From Arcobacter sp. F2176 (GTDB taxonomy: Bacteria; Campylobacterota; Campylobacteria; Campylobacterales; Arcobacteraceae), in the NCBI RefSeq assembly GCF_004116465.1, contig NZ_PDJV01000011.1, positions 1 through 64,000 on the forward strand: DNA of 64,000 nucleotides, in the 5' to 3' direction. Every line of letters begins with the position of its first letter. Positions within the stretch are counted from its first letter, which is position 1. The position numbers and the translations under genes are program-made. Below are positions 28,844 through 36,380 of the stretch, piece by piece. The notes below the pieces were generated by a model. The model worked only from the letters and a program-made list of their open reading frames with translations. It was not told where the DNA came from and did no database searches.

Positions 28844-29110
28844 ATGGACTATGATGAGTTTCAAAAAGCTGTTGATGCCTTGGGCATTATAACAAAGCTT
28901 GATTATAAAGGTTTGAGAAAGAACTATTTGCGATTATCTAAAAAGTATCACCCTGATGCCGAAGATGGAAGTGAAGAAAAGTTTAAAGAGGTAAATGAAG
29001 CTTATAATCTTTTAAAAGCTTATATTGAGAATTATAAATTTTCTTTTGAAAAAGATGAATTTTTAAGTCAATATCCCTCGTTTACAAATTATAAAAATTG
29101 GAATAGGTAA
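28844..29110 (+). CDS. small J-domain protein
   Basis: 88 residues that are little more than a J domain: LDYKGLRKNYLRLSKKYHPDAEDG with the HPD tripeptide, then the KFKEVNEAYNLLKAY helix IV. No membrane segment. It precedes the ADP-ribosylglycohydrolase homologue by 11 bases, so the two form an operon. It should stimulate DnaK; why it is paired with its neighbour is unknown. Confidence 0.87.
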   Translation: MDYDEFQKAVDALGIITKLDYKGLRKNYLRLSKKYHPDAEDGSEEKFKEVNEAYNLLKAYIENYKFSFEKDEFLSQYPSFTNYKNWNR

Positions 29111-29121
29111 AGGAAACTATA

Positions 29122-29991
29122 ATGTTTGATAAAAGAAAAGCGAAAGAACTTGTTTTAGGGGCTTTAATTGCTGATTCTTACTGTTTGGCTTCTCATTGGG
29201 TATATGATGAAAAAGAACTAAAAAACTTACAAATAAATTGGGAAGATTTAAATAATGCTTGTTCAATTTGGCATAAAGGCAAAAAAGCAGGGGAATTCAC
29301 ACATTATGGAGATCAACTTTACTTTTTATATGAATTTGTATGTGAAAATGAAGATTTTGATTTAGAAAAATATGTACATTTTTGGAAAGAAAAAATCGAA
29401 AAGTATGATGGATACATTGATGGAGCAACGAGAGTTACCCTAGAAAATATTAATGCAAATAAAACTATTCCTTGTGGTTCAGAGTCTACTGATATCTCAG
29501 TAATAGGAAGAATCGCACCTTTATTACTTATTAGTAAAACAAAAAAACAATTTCTTGATAATGTTGAAAAGTTTGTTAAATCAACCCATGATTCTGTAAT
29601 AGTTGTAGAGGGTGCTAAGTTTTTTGCAAAAGTTTTACTTGATGTATTGGATGATATTGAGATGATGGAATCAATTAAAGAAAGAAAAGATGAATTCTCA
29701 ACTACTATTCAAAAATATGTTAAAGATGGATTTTCATCTATTGATGATGAAACCTTTGAAGTAATAAGAAAATTTGGTCCAGCTTGTGGTATAGATGAAG
29801 CATTTAGTGGAGTTATTCATCTTTTAGGTAAATATACAAACTTTAAAGAAGCTTTAATAAAAAATGCTCAAGCAGGTGGGGATAACTCAGCTCGTGCTAT
29901 GATTGTATCGATGTTTTTTATAGCTAGATATGGATTAAAAGTAATACCAAAAAATCTTACTAAAATAAAAGTACAAATAGATATTTCTTAA
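29122..29991 (+). CDS. ADP-ribosylglycohydrolase-family protein
   Basis: 289 residues. The N-terminal LVLGALIADSYCLASHWVYD and C-terminal NAQAGGDNSARAMI segments are the family's two metal-site regions, and GATRVTLENI lies between. The first motif lacks the second acidic residue seen in many DraG/ARH enzymes (usually GD-x-x-G), so hydrolase activity is plausible but not certain. It is in an operon with a small J-domain gene. Confidence 0.8.
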   Translation: MFDKRKAKELVLGALIADSYCLASHWVYDEKELKNLQINWEDLNNACSIWHKGKKAGEFTHYGDQLYFLYEFVCENEDFDLEKYVHFWKEKIEKYDGYIDGATRVTLENINANKTIPCGSESTDISVIGRIAPLLLISKTKKQFLDNVEKFVKSTHDSVIVVEGAKFFAKVLLDVLDDIEMMESIKERKDEFSTTIQKYVKDGFSSIDDETFEVIRKFGPACGIDEAFSGVIHLLGKYTNFKEALIKNAQAGGDNSARAMIVSMFFIARYGLKVIPKNLTKIKVQIDIS

Positions 29992-30002
29992 AATATCTAT
30001 TT
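29975..30002. terminator. perfect hairpin at two convergent gene ends
   Basis: AAATAGATATTT (29975-29986) and AAATATCTATTT (29991-30002) are exact inverted copies with a 4-base loop, spanning the stop codons of both convergent genes. No strong U-tract follows. Confidence 0.45.
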
Positions 30003-30624
30003 AGAAATAAATATTTGAACTCAAATTTTCTATATGTTTCAAAATATTATTTACATTGTTATATTCGATATTTATAGGGTATAACTCTTTTTTATACTGC
30101 AAAATTAAAGATGGGAAATTGAAAACTTTTAGTTCTCTTCTTTTTTCTAAATCTTTTTGAAATAATTGTTCTATTTTTTCACTTTTTAAATCATTTGAAA
30201 ATTTTTCTATATCTAATTTTAAATCTTGGGCAAGAGAGATTAAAGTCTCTTCATCACTTGGATTTTTTGCTTTAAGATAATATGCTTTTTGGATTGAATT
30301 TATCATTTCGTCTTCCATATTTTGTTCTTTTGCACAAAGTACAGCTTTACAAGCAGGATAGGTTGATCTTCTTGGTTTACAAAGTCTCCAAAAATCATGG
30401 TTAAACTTTGCCCCTGTGAATTTTTCAATATCATACCAGACTGTCTGAATCTTTTCTTGCATTTCTTTTGGCATTATTTCATCAGTATCTTTTGCTAGAC
30501 CACCTAATATATTTATTATCTCAATATTCTTTGGCAACTTCTTTTTTAAATTATCAAGGTCTTTTTTAAAAGCATAACACCAAGAACACATGGGATCGTG
30601 GATATAGTATAATTTATTTTTCAT
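30001..30624 (-). CDS. DsbA-family thioredoxin-fold protein, cytoplasmic
   Basis: 207 residues without a signal peptide. It begins YYIHDPMCSWCYAFK, with a CxxC active site (CSWC) right after the first strand as in FrnE/DsbA-like proteins. A helical insertion (about 60-150) and the NFPSLILQ cis-Pro region complete the fold. It probably acts as a cytoplasmic disulfide oxidoreductase. It is convergent with the ADP-ribosylglycohydrolase homologue. Confidence 0.85.
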   Translation of the reverse strand: MKNKLYYIHDPMCSWCYAFKKDLDNLKKKLPKNIEIINILGGLAKDTDEIMPKEMQEKIQTVWYDIEKFTGAKFNHDFWRLCKPRRSTYPACKAVLCAKEQNMEDEMINSIQKAYYLKAKNPSDEETLISLAQDLKLDIEKFSNDLKSEKIEQLFQKDLEKRRELKVFNFPSLILQYKKELYPINIEYNNVNNILKHIENLSSNIYF

Positions 30625-30694
30625 AAACTTATTTTACCCTTTATATCTTAAAGTTAGAAAATTAGAAATTAAGTGAAATAATATAAAAAATTAA

Positions 30695-30700
30695 TATAAT
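30695..30700 (+). promoter_or_regulatory. -10 element of the PsiE-like gene
   Basis: TATAAT in AATTAATATAATAC, 25 bases before the ATG; AGGAG follows at 30713-30717. Confidence 0.5.
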
Positions 30701-30725
30701 ACTATTTTAAATAGGAGTTATTAGT

Positions 30726-31169
30726 ATGAAAGACCTTGTAGATGCATTAAATAAAGATAAACATTATACAGAGATTGTACTTGCGGGGGGATTATTTCTT
30801 GTAGCATTGTATTATCATATGTTAATGGATTTTATTATTTATATGTTATATTTTGTAATATACTTAGAAATAACAAGAACAGTAATAAATTATATTAGAG
30901 AAAAAACTGTTGTTCTTTCAATAATTGTTGATGCCTTTATCATACTTACTTTAAGAGAATTAATTGTAAATGTTGTAAAAATCAATAATGAAAAATTAAA
31001 CTCACTTGATGACCTTTTGACAAGTGTTTTAAACTGGAACATTTTTATAATAGCAGGAGTAATTTTGTTTTTATTGATTGTGAGATATTTATCTGTAAAA
31101 ACTTCTGAAACTTATATGTTAGATAAAAAGAAAGAAAAAGATTATATAAAAAACAATGAATTATCATGA
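30726..31169 (+). CDS. PsiE-like four-helix membrane protein
   Basis: 147 residues with four predicted membrane segments (about 17-36, 38-54, 60-80, 103-122) and a lysine-rich cytoplasmic tail. Layout and the TLRELIV motif resemble phosphate-starvation-inducible PsiE proteins. Function is unknown even in E. coli. It overlaps the radical SAM gene by 14 bases. Confidence 0.72.
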   Translation: MKDLVDALNKDKHYTEIVLAGGLFLVALYYHMLMDFIIYMLYFVIYLEITRTVINYIREKTVVLSIIVDAFIILTLRELIVNVVKINNEKLNSLDDLLTSVLNWNIFIIAGVILFLLIVRYLSVKTSETYMLDKKKEKDYIKNNELS

Positions 31170-32040
31170 GCCATTATATAGACCACCAGCTGAAGCTAAC
31201 TCTTTAATCTTACAAATTACATTGGGCTGTAGTTACAATAAATGTAGCTTTTGCTCGATGTATGAAACAAAAAAATTTGAAATCAAAAGTATAGAAAAAA
31301 TCACAAAAGAAATCGATGAGTTTTCTATATATAAAGATGTAAGAAGAGTGTTTTTAGCTGATGGCGATGCCTTATCTTGTGATACAAACTTTTTAGTGCA
31401 AATTTTACAGTATCTTAAAAAATCTTTTCCAAAACTGCAAAGAGTAGCTTCATATGCAAGTCCATATAACCTCTTAGAAAAGAGCCAAGAAGAATTAAAT
31501 TTATTAAGAGAAAATGGCTTGAGTTTTGTTTATTATGGAATTGAAAGTGGAAACCATGAATTACTAAAATATATAAATAAACCTATGAAACCAAGTAAAA
31601 TGGTAGAGGGTATAAATAAAGCCTATTATGCAAATATGAAAATATCTGCCACAGTAATACTGGGACTTGGTGGGAAAAAATTATCTATACAACACATAGA
31701 AGATACAGCAAAGTTAGTAAGTGAATGTGAACATATAAATTATCTATCTACTTTACAATTAGCAGTAAGTAGTACAAAAGAAGATGACTTTTTTAAAAGA
31801 TTTGAAAACAAAAATCAAGAATTTGTTTTTTGTAGTGATAAAGATATTTTAGAGGAACAAAAAAGATTTATAAGTCTAATTACTCCAAAAAGTTCGATAA
31901 TTTTTAGGTCAAATCACGCCTCAAATGCTTTAGCACTAAAAGGTACACTTCCCAAAGATAAGGATGAATTATTAGAGACTTTAGACAAAGCTATAGAAGA
32001 TGAATCTATGCTTCGTCCAAAGTTTTTACGAGGTTTTTAA
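31156..32040 (+). CDS. radical SAM protein with a CX4CX2C motif
   Basis: 294 residues beginning MNYHEPLYRPPAEANSLILQ. The cluster motif is CSYNKCSFC (Cys25, Cys30, Cys33): four rather than three residues separate the first two cysteines. VRRVFLADGDAL, YYGIESGN and ATVILGLGG match the SAM-binding barrel strands of Elp3/HemN-type proteins. Substrate unknown. It is translationally coupled to the PsiE-like gene. Confidence 0.85.
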   Translation: MNYHEPLYRPPAEANSLILQITLGCSYNKCSFCSMYETKKFEIKSIEKITKEIDEFSIYKDVRRVFLADGDALSCDTNFLVQILQYLKKSFPKLQRVASYASPYNLLEKSQEELNLLRENGLSFVYYGIESGNHELLKYINKPMKPSKMVEGINKAYYANMKISATVILGLGGKKLSIQHIEDTAKLVSECEHINYLSTLQLAVSSTKEDDFFKRFENKNQEFVFCSDKDILEEQKRFISLITPKSSIIFRSNHASNALALKGTLPKDKDELLETLDKAIEDESMLRPKFLRGF

Positions 32041-32058
32041 AACCTTGTTATTTTTTAG
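32031..32058 (+). terminator. hairpin terminator after the radical SAM gene
   Basis: AGGTTTT (32031-32037) pairs with AAAACCT (32039-32045), followed by a T-rich stretch TTATTTTTT. It overlaps the stop codon; the convergent lysine-rich gene ends 8 bases on. Confidence 0.5.
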
Positions 32059-32251
32059 ATTTTTTCTTTGAATCTTTTTTCTTAGACTTCTTTTTTGAGT
32101 TTTTTTTCTTAGCTTTTACAGCTTTTTTTGCTTTCTTTTTTTTATCTAGTTTTTTCTTTTTGATAACTTTCTTTTTCTCTTTTTTAGTTGCTTTTTTCTT
32201 AGCAGCTTTTTTAGCTTTTAATTTTTTCTCTTCTTCTTTTTTCTTTGCCAT
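32048..32251 (-). CDS. lysine-rich histone-like basic protein
   Basis: 67 residues, of which 41 are Lys (61 percent) and none Arg; the rest are mostly Ala, Glu and Ser. AAGGAG stands eight bases before the ATG, which supports translation of what would otherwise look like low-complexity sequence. The blocks AKKAAKKKATKK and SKKKSKKKDSKKK resemble the tails of histone H1-like bacterial proteins, so DNA or RNA binding is likely. It is convergent with the radical SAM gene. Confidence 0.75.
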   Translation of the reverse strand: MAKKKEEEKKLKAKKAAKKKATKKEKKKVIKKKKLDKKKKAKKAVKAKKKNSKKKSKKKDSKKKSKK

Positions 32252-32411
32252 ATTATGACTCCTTATATAAAATATAGAGAATGGTACTACTTTATATGAT
32301 TAATGTCAATAAAATATTAGTAAAATATCAAAATAATATCAATTTATAATACTTTTTAGTCTAATAAATATAATATATTAAAATACTCTTATAAATCATA
32401 GGAGTGTATTT

Positions 32412-32933
32412 ATGGGAAAAGAGCTTTCAAATATAATAGTTGATGATAAAATATTTATTATCAGAGGTATTCAAGTTATGATAGATAGAGATTTGGCTGA
32501 GTTATACCAAGTTGAAACTAAGAGATTAAATGAGCAAGTAAAAAGAAATATAAAAAAGTTTCCAAATGATTTTATGTTTCAACTAATGGATGAAGAATAA
32601 AATGAATTAGTCGCAAAATGCGACCGGTTAGAAAGATTGAAACACTCAAGTTCAAATCCATTTGTATTTACTGAACATGGTGTGTATATGCTTTCTAGTG
32701 TATTAAAAAGTAAAATAGCTATAGATGTAAGTCTATCTATCATGAGAACATTTGTTAGGTTGAAAAATCAAGCTGTGCCTTATTTTGATATTATAAAAAG
32801 ATTAGAGAAGTTAGAAACTAGTGATAAAGAGACAAGAGAACTTTTAAGTAAGGTTGTACAAGTAGTTTCAAGTATGCAAGATATTCAAGAAGAGGCTAAA
32901 GAGGGGACAAATAAGATTGGGTTTGTGAAATAA
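32412..32933 (+). pseudogene. ORF6N-domain DNA-binding protein, interrupted by one stop codon
   Basis: The first part (62 residues) contains the ORF6N signature: [29 protein letters not shown] and FPNDFMFQL. It ends at TAA (32598-32600). The same frame then continues without shift through NELVAKCDR to NPFVFTEHGVYMLSSVLKSK and a coiled C-terminus ending at 32933. A single nonsense change thus splits an otherwise complete gene of 173 codons. ORF6N proteins are phage-type regulators. A sequencing error or readthrough are alternatives. Confidence 0.85.
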
Positions 32934-32943
32934 AAGATAGCAC

Positions 32944-33510
32944 TCTCTTGAAGAGGTAAACCTCTCCGCTTTCTTACTTTGTGTGGACAAAGTAAGCAAA
33001 ACCACCAACGCTATCAAAGCCCTTTGGGTTCCCTCATTTATTATTTATCTTTTCTACCTTGCAAAACTTATATAAAAATATGCTCTATAGCATATTTATT
33101 ATATTCAAACAGTTGCAAGTCTTTTCCGAAAAGAGAAATAAACATTCGGCTTTTGCAAATGTTGGAATAAAGGTGGGATAAGGACATTTACATTTTTGAT
33201 TGAAAGCTATTCTTAACTTCTTATATTCTCAATTACTAAAAGATTGTTCAAATTATTATTAAAAAGACACCAAAGAATATTACTACATCTACAGAAGCCG
33301 AACGTTTATTTTTCTCTTTTCTAAATAAGATTGGTAACTGTCTGAGTGTTTAAAAGTTCCTAAATGGAAGTTTTAATAAACGAGTTTTACCAATCAGAAA
33401 AGATAAAAATAATAAGTGAGGGAACCTTTGGCTTCTCAGCCGTAGTTGTTTTTGCTTACTTTTCGTCAATACAAAAGTAAGAAAGCGAAGAGGTTTACCT
33501 CTTCAAGAGA
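32944..33510. repeat. 567-bp imperfect inverted-repeat element
   Basis: The left arm (32944 to about 33166) and the right arm (about 33288-33510) are inverted copies. The outer 37 bases match with one difference, and further matched blocks lie at TTCCCTCA-TTATTAT-TATCTTTTCT and at GAAAAGAGAA-AATAAAC-TTCGGCTT. Each tip also holds its own palindrome, AGAGGT-AA-ACCTCT. The central 120 bases are unpaired. It lies between the ORF6N relic and the attC-linked gene. It looks like a non-autonomous (MITE-like) element or a structured RNA. Confidence 0.8.
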
Positions 33511-33513
33511 ATT

Positions 33514-33573
33514 AAAACAACAAAATGTAGTTTTATCACGATTTTGACAAATAGGTATACATTATGTTGTTTT
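33514..33573. repeat. 16-bp inverted repeat next to the large element
   Basis: 33514-33529 and 33558-33573 match as inverted copies at 15 of 16 positions, separated by 28 bases. It abuts the right tip of the 567-bp element and may be a terminator-like hairpin or part of the same insertion. Confidence 0.5.
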
Positions 33574-33799
33574 ATTAGGTAAATACAGGGGTAAACCATA
33601 CATGAAATTTCAGAAATATGCTTTGAAAATATATCAACACAGACAAATTAAAATCAATAATTCCAAGAAAAGCTTAAATAAAGGCTTTTATTTAATATAA
33701 TAAACCAACATTTATTATGTTATAAATATCACTAATTTAAGGCTATTTTATATAAAATGTATTACTAATAAGTAGTTAGATACAAAAGGAATACGCAGA

Positions 33800-34624
33800 A
33801 TGATAGATACAATATTAAATTTTATAAATCAAGGATGGGTAGGAACGAGTATAGGTATAATTGGAATAATTATTGGAGCTATTTTATCATATAGATTTTC
33901 AATTAAAAAACCTATACCAGCTTATCAAGAACACTCTTTAGAGATTATTAGAAAAAACCAGTTAGAGTTATCAAAAGATATTAAAATATTATTTAATGAA
34001 CAACAAGTTGATAATTTAACTAAAATACAAATAGTTTTTTGGAATCATGGAACAGATACATTGAGAATAGAAAACATAGTAAAAGATGATCCTTTACTAT
34101 TTAAATTCTCACAAGATGCAATTATTTTAAGTTCTAAAATAATCAAAAAAAGTAGAGATATTAATAAGTCTTTTATCAAAAATTCAGAATCAGATTTAAA
34201 TATTGCATATTTTGGATTTGATTATTTAGACCAAAACGATGGTATTGTATTTGAAATAATACACACTGATATAAAAAGTTACCCTGAAGTAAAAGGAACA
34301 TTTAAAGGTATTCCTGAAGGTATACAGAACTTTGGTCAAGTTAATTTAAATACTAGAAAATGTACAAGTAAGTTATCATGTTTATTGACTAATAGTTCAT
34401 TCTTATTATTTTTTACTTCATTTCTGGGTATTACTATTATGCTAATGGGCATTTACCCTTCTGTATATGAAAAAATAAATTCAATTAACGATTTATTTTT
34501 TACGGGTAATACTAAAAATACATTTATTATAATTTTTGGATTCCTATATTTTATATTACCATTATTTATATTTTGGCAAAAAAGAAAAAGGTTTCCTAAA
34601 AGCTTGGTTTTAACTGATGATTAA
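33800..34624 (+). CDS. hypothetical membrane protein, possible integron cassette gene
   Basis: 274 residues. One hydrophobic segment near the N-terminus (GTSIGIIGIIIGAILSYRF, about 15-33), a soluble central domain of about 160 residues with many Asp, Lys and Ile, and two C-terminal membrane segments (about 196-216 and 236-258) ending in a basic tail. I do not recognise the family. An attC-like site begins nine bases after its stop codon, the arrangement of a gene cassette. It stands between phage-like relics and a toxin-antitoxin pair. Confidence 0.7.
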   Translation: MIDTILNFINQGWVGTSIGIIGIIIGAILSYRFSIKKPIPAYQEHSLEIIRKNQLELSKDIKILFNEQQVDNLTKIQIVFWNHGTDTLRIENIVKDDPLLFKFSQDAIILSSKIIKKSRDINKSFIKNSESDLNIAYFGFDYLDQNDGIVFEIIHTDIKSYPEVKGTFKGIPEGIQNFGQVNLNTRKCTSKLSCLLTNSSFLLFFTSFLGITIMLMGIYPSVYEKINSINDLFFTGNTKNTFIIIFGFLYFILPLFIFWQKRKRFPKSLVLTDD

Positions 34625-34632
34625 ATATAATT

Positions 34633-34765
34633 ATCTAACAAAACCTTGGAAGAAAAACAAGGGTAAACAGCGGTTAATTTAAATTTTTTAGAACAAAAAA
34701 GCTAAAATCAAATTTGAAATAATCAAGTGGAATCATACCCTTGTTTTTCAAGTCCAACGTTATAA
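34633..34765. other. attC-like recombination site
   Basis: The 133-base site has the layout of an integron attC. The outer 5' box ATCTAAC (34633-34639) fits RYYYAAC; the 3' end holds AACGTTA, with TAAC pairing GTTA (34759-34762). Inside, TTGGA pairs TCCAA (34753-34757), a 1-versus-3-base bulge follows, then a perfect 14-bp stem (34652-34665 with 34736-34749) and a 70-base variable loop. The 3' box GTTATAA departs from GTTRRRY at two positions. No integrase is in the window. Confidence 0.5.
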
Positions 34766-34821
34766 TAATCTCCATATCAAAAGATAAAACACAAAATTTG
34801 TAATCATCATAAATATTTTGA

Positions 34822-34827
34822 TATAAT
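34822..34827 (+). promoter_or_regulatory. -10 element of the mntA-hepT pair
   Basis: TATAAT in the context TTTGATATAATCA, 26 bases before the ATG; no clear -35. Confidence 0.55.
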
Positions 34828-34853
34828 CAAAATACTTTAAAATAGAGGCACTT

Positions 34854-35165
34854 ATGGATAATCAAGAAGTATTTGAAAACTTAAAAGCAATAAAACAAAC
34901 ACTAATCAATGATGGCTTTATTATTGATGGAATTTTTGGCTCTTACGCTAGAAATGAAAATCTTAAAGATAGTGATGTTGATATCTTATATCATCTTGAT
35001 AAAGTATTTTATGATAAATATAGTGGCTTTATTGGCTTTAAAAAACTTGATGAAATAAAAGAACATATAAGTAAAAGTTTAGGAAAGAAGATTGATTTAG
35101 CACCTAAAACAAATCTTTCAAAAACAGCAAAAAAATATATTTTAAATGATGTAATTTATGTCTGA
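34854..35165 (+). CDS. MntA-type minimal nucleotidyltransferase antitoxin
   Basis: 103 residues of the MNT family. The active-site pattern IFGSYARNENLKDSDVDIL (Gly-Ser, then Asp-x-Asp) is intact. In MntA/HepT systems the enzyme AMPylates a tyrosine of the HEPN toxin and so neutralises it. Its end overlaps the HEPN gene by 8 bases, the usual coupled order of this toxin-antitoxin type. Confidence 0.88.
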   Translation: MDNQEVFENLKAIKQTLINDGFIIDGIFGSYARNENLKDSDVDILYHLDKVFYDKYSGFIGFKKLDEIKEHISKSLGKKIDLAPKTNLSKTAKKYILNDVIYV

Positions 35166-35505
35166 AAACTCTTTTTTAGCAAAAATTGATTTTATCCTTG
35201 AAATGATAGAAAATATCGAGTTAATAGTTAATAGACATAAAGGTATTGTTGAAACTTTAGAAGATATTGAAGGTCAAATGGCTGTTTTAATGGCTATTTC
35301 TCAAATTGGCGAAACCCTTAAAAAACTTGACGATACTTTAATCGAAGAATATGATTTAAAAGAAGATAAAGAGGGTGCTTATTATACTCGAAATTATATA
35401 GTACATGATTATGAAGGTGTTGATTTGGGCTTTATAGAAAATATTCTTAGAGAATATCTTCCTAATCTTAAAAATAAGATACTAAAAATCAAAAGTGATT
35501 TTTAG
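35158..35505 (+). CDS. HepT-type HEPN ribonuclease toxin (DUF86)
   Basis: 115 residues, all helical. The catalytic Rx4HxY motif appears as RNYIVHDY near residue 80; the Tyr is the residue AMPylated by MntA in characterised pairs. It should cleave RNA when released. It is translationally coupled to the antitoxin gene and convergent with xth. Confidence 0.88.
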   Translation: MSENSFLAKIDFILEMIENIELIVNRHKGIVETLEDIEGQMAVLMAISQIGETLKKLDDTLIEEYDLKEDKEGAYYTRNYIVHDYEGVDLGFIENILREYLPNLKNKILKIKSDF

Positions 35506-35510
35506 TATTT

Positions 35511-36296
35511 CTATATCTCCATCTCCAAAGCAATAGGACAATGATCACTTCCCATTACATCACTCATAATATAAGCATTTGAAATATGAGGTTTTAAGTC
35601 CTCACTTACATAAAAATAATCAATCCTCCAGCCAACGTTATTGGCTCTTGCATTTGCTCGGTAACTCCACCAGCTGTAATTATCTGGCTCATCACCAATA
35701 ACATGTCTTAGAGTATCTATATATCCGTGAGATAAGAACTTATCTATCCACTCTCTCTCCATAGGTAAGAAGCCTGAGGTACCTTCATTTGCTTTTGGTC
35801 TTGCCAAGTCTATCTCTTTGTGGGCTGTGTTTACATCTCCACATACTATGATTGACTTACCTTGTTTTTTTAATTCTTCACAATGATTTAAAAACCTATC
35901 GTAAAACTCCATTTTATATACAAGTCTCTCTTCTTTACTTTGCCCATTTGGGAAATAAACATTAAAAAATGCTATATCTTTATCTCCTAAAGTAAAGTGA
36001 ACTTCATTGATTCTTCCTTCATCAAGTACATCAACAGTAGGGCAAGTACACTCAAAAGTTATGTCCAAGTCAGTAAATAGGGCCGTTCCGCTCCTACCTT
36101 TTATAGCTGACTCACTTGCTGTTACATTTTTGAAGTTTTTTTCAAAGATAGTTTGGGGAATTTGTGTTTTCATTGATTTTGTTTCTTGTACACCTAAAAG
36201 ATGAATTTCATGTTCATCTACCCATTTAAGTGCTTCTTTTTTATCAACTGCTCGTATACCATTTACATTCCATGATACAAATTTGTATTTACTCAT
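35511..36296 (-). CDS. xth: exodeoxyribonuclease III
   Basis: 261 residues. Landmarks of the ExoIII/AP-endonuclease family: VSWNVNGIRA at the N-terminus, GVQETKS, NVYFPNGQ, VCGDVNTAHKEIDLARP, NVGWRIDYFYVS and GSDHCPI at the C-terminus, covering the metal and catalytic residues. It cleaves at abasic sites in base-excision repair. It is a single-gene unit. Confidence 0.96.
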   Translation of the reverse strand: MSKYKFVSWNVNGIRAVDKKEALKWVDEHEIHLLGVQETKSMKTQIPQTIFEKNFKNVTASESAIKGRSGTALFTDLDITFECTCPTVDVLDEGRINEVHFTLGDKDIAFFNVYFPNGQSKEERLVYKMEFYDRFLNHCEELKKQGKSIIVCGDVNTAHKEIDLARPKANEGTSGFLPMEREWIDKFLSHGYIDTLRHVIGDEPDNYSWWSYRANARANNVGWRIDYFYVSEDLKPHISNAYIMSDVMGSDHCPIALEMEI

Positions 36297-36380
36297 TTAA
36301 AACCTTGTTTTCTATTTGATAGTAGATATATTTTTAAACATTAACAAAAGCATTTGCTTTTGTCAAGTTCATAAAATCAT

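Larger units (their letters stand above)
32937..33799. other. 863-base region without a credible gene
   Basis: It contains the large inverted-repeat element (32944-33510), a second hairpin (33514-33573) and a short AAATAAA-GGCT-TTTATTT hairpin-like sequence near 33676. A 63-codon frame at 32979 lies wholly in the repeat arm and has no ribosome binding site. Confidence 0.7.

Noticed and set aside
32979-33170. 63-codon open frame inside the inverted-repeat element
   Set aside because: It lies wholly in a repeat arm, has no ribosome binding site and no protein-like composition.
33600-33725. A second attC site ending in GTTATAA at 33719
   Set aside because: No matching 5' box or inner stem could be found upstream; only the heptamer agrees.
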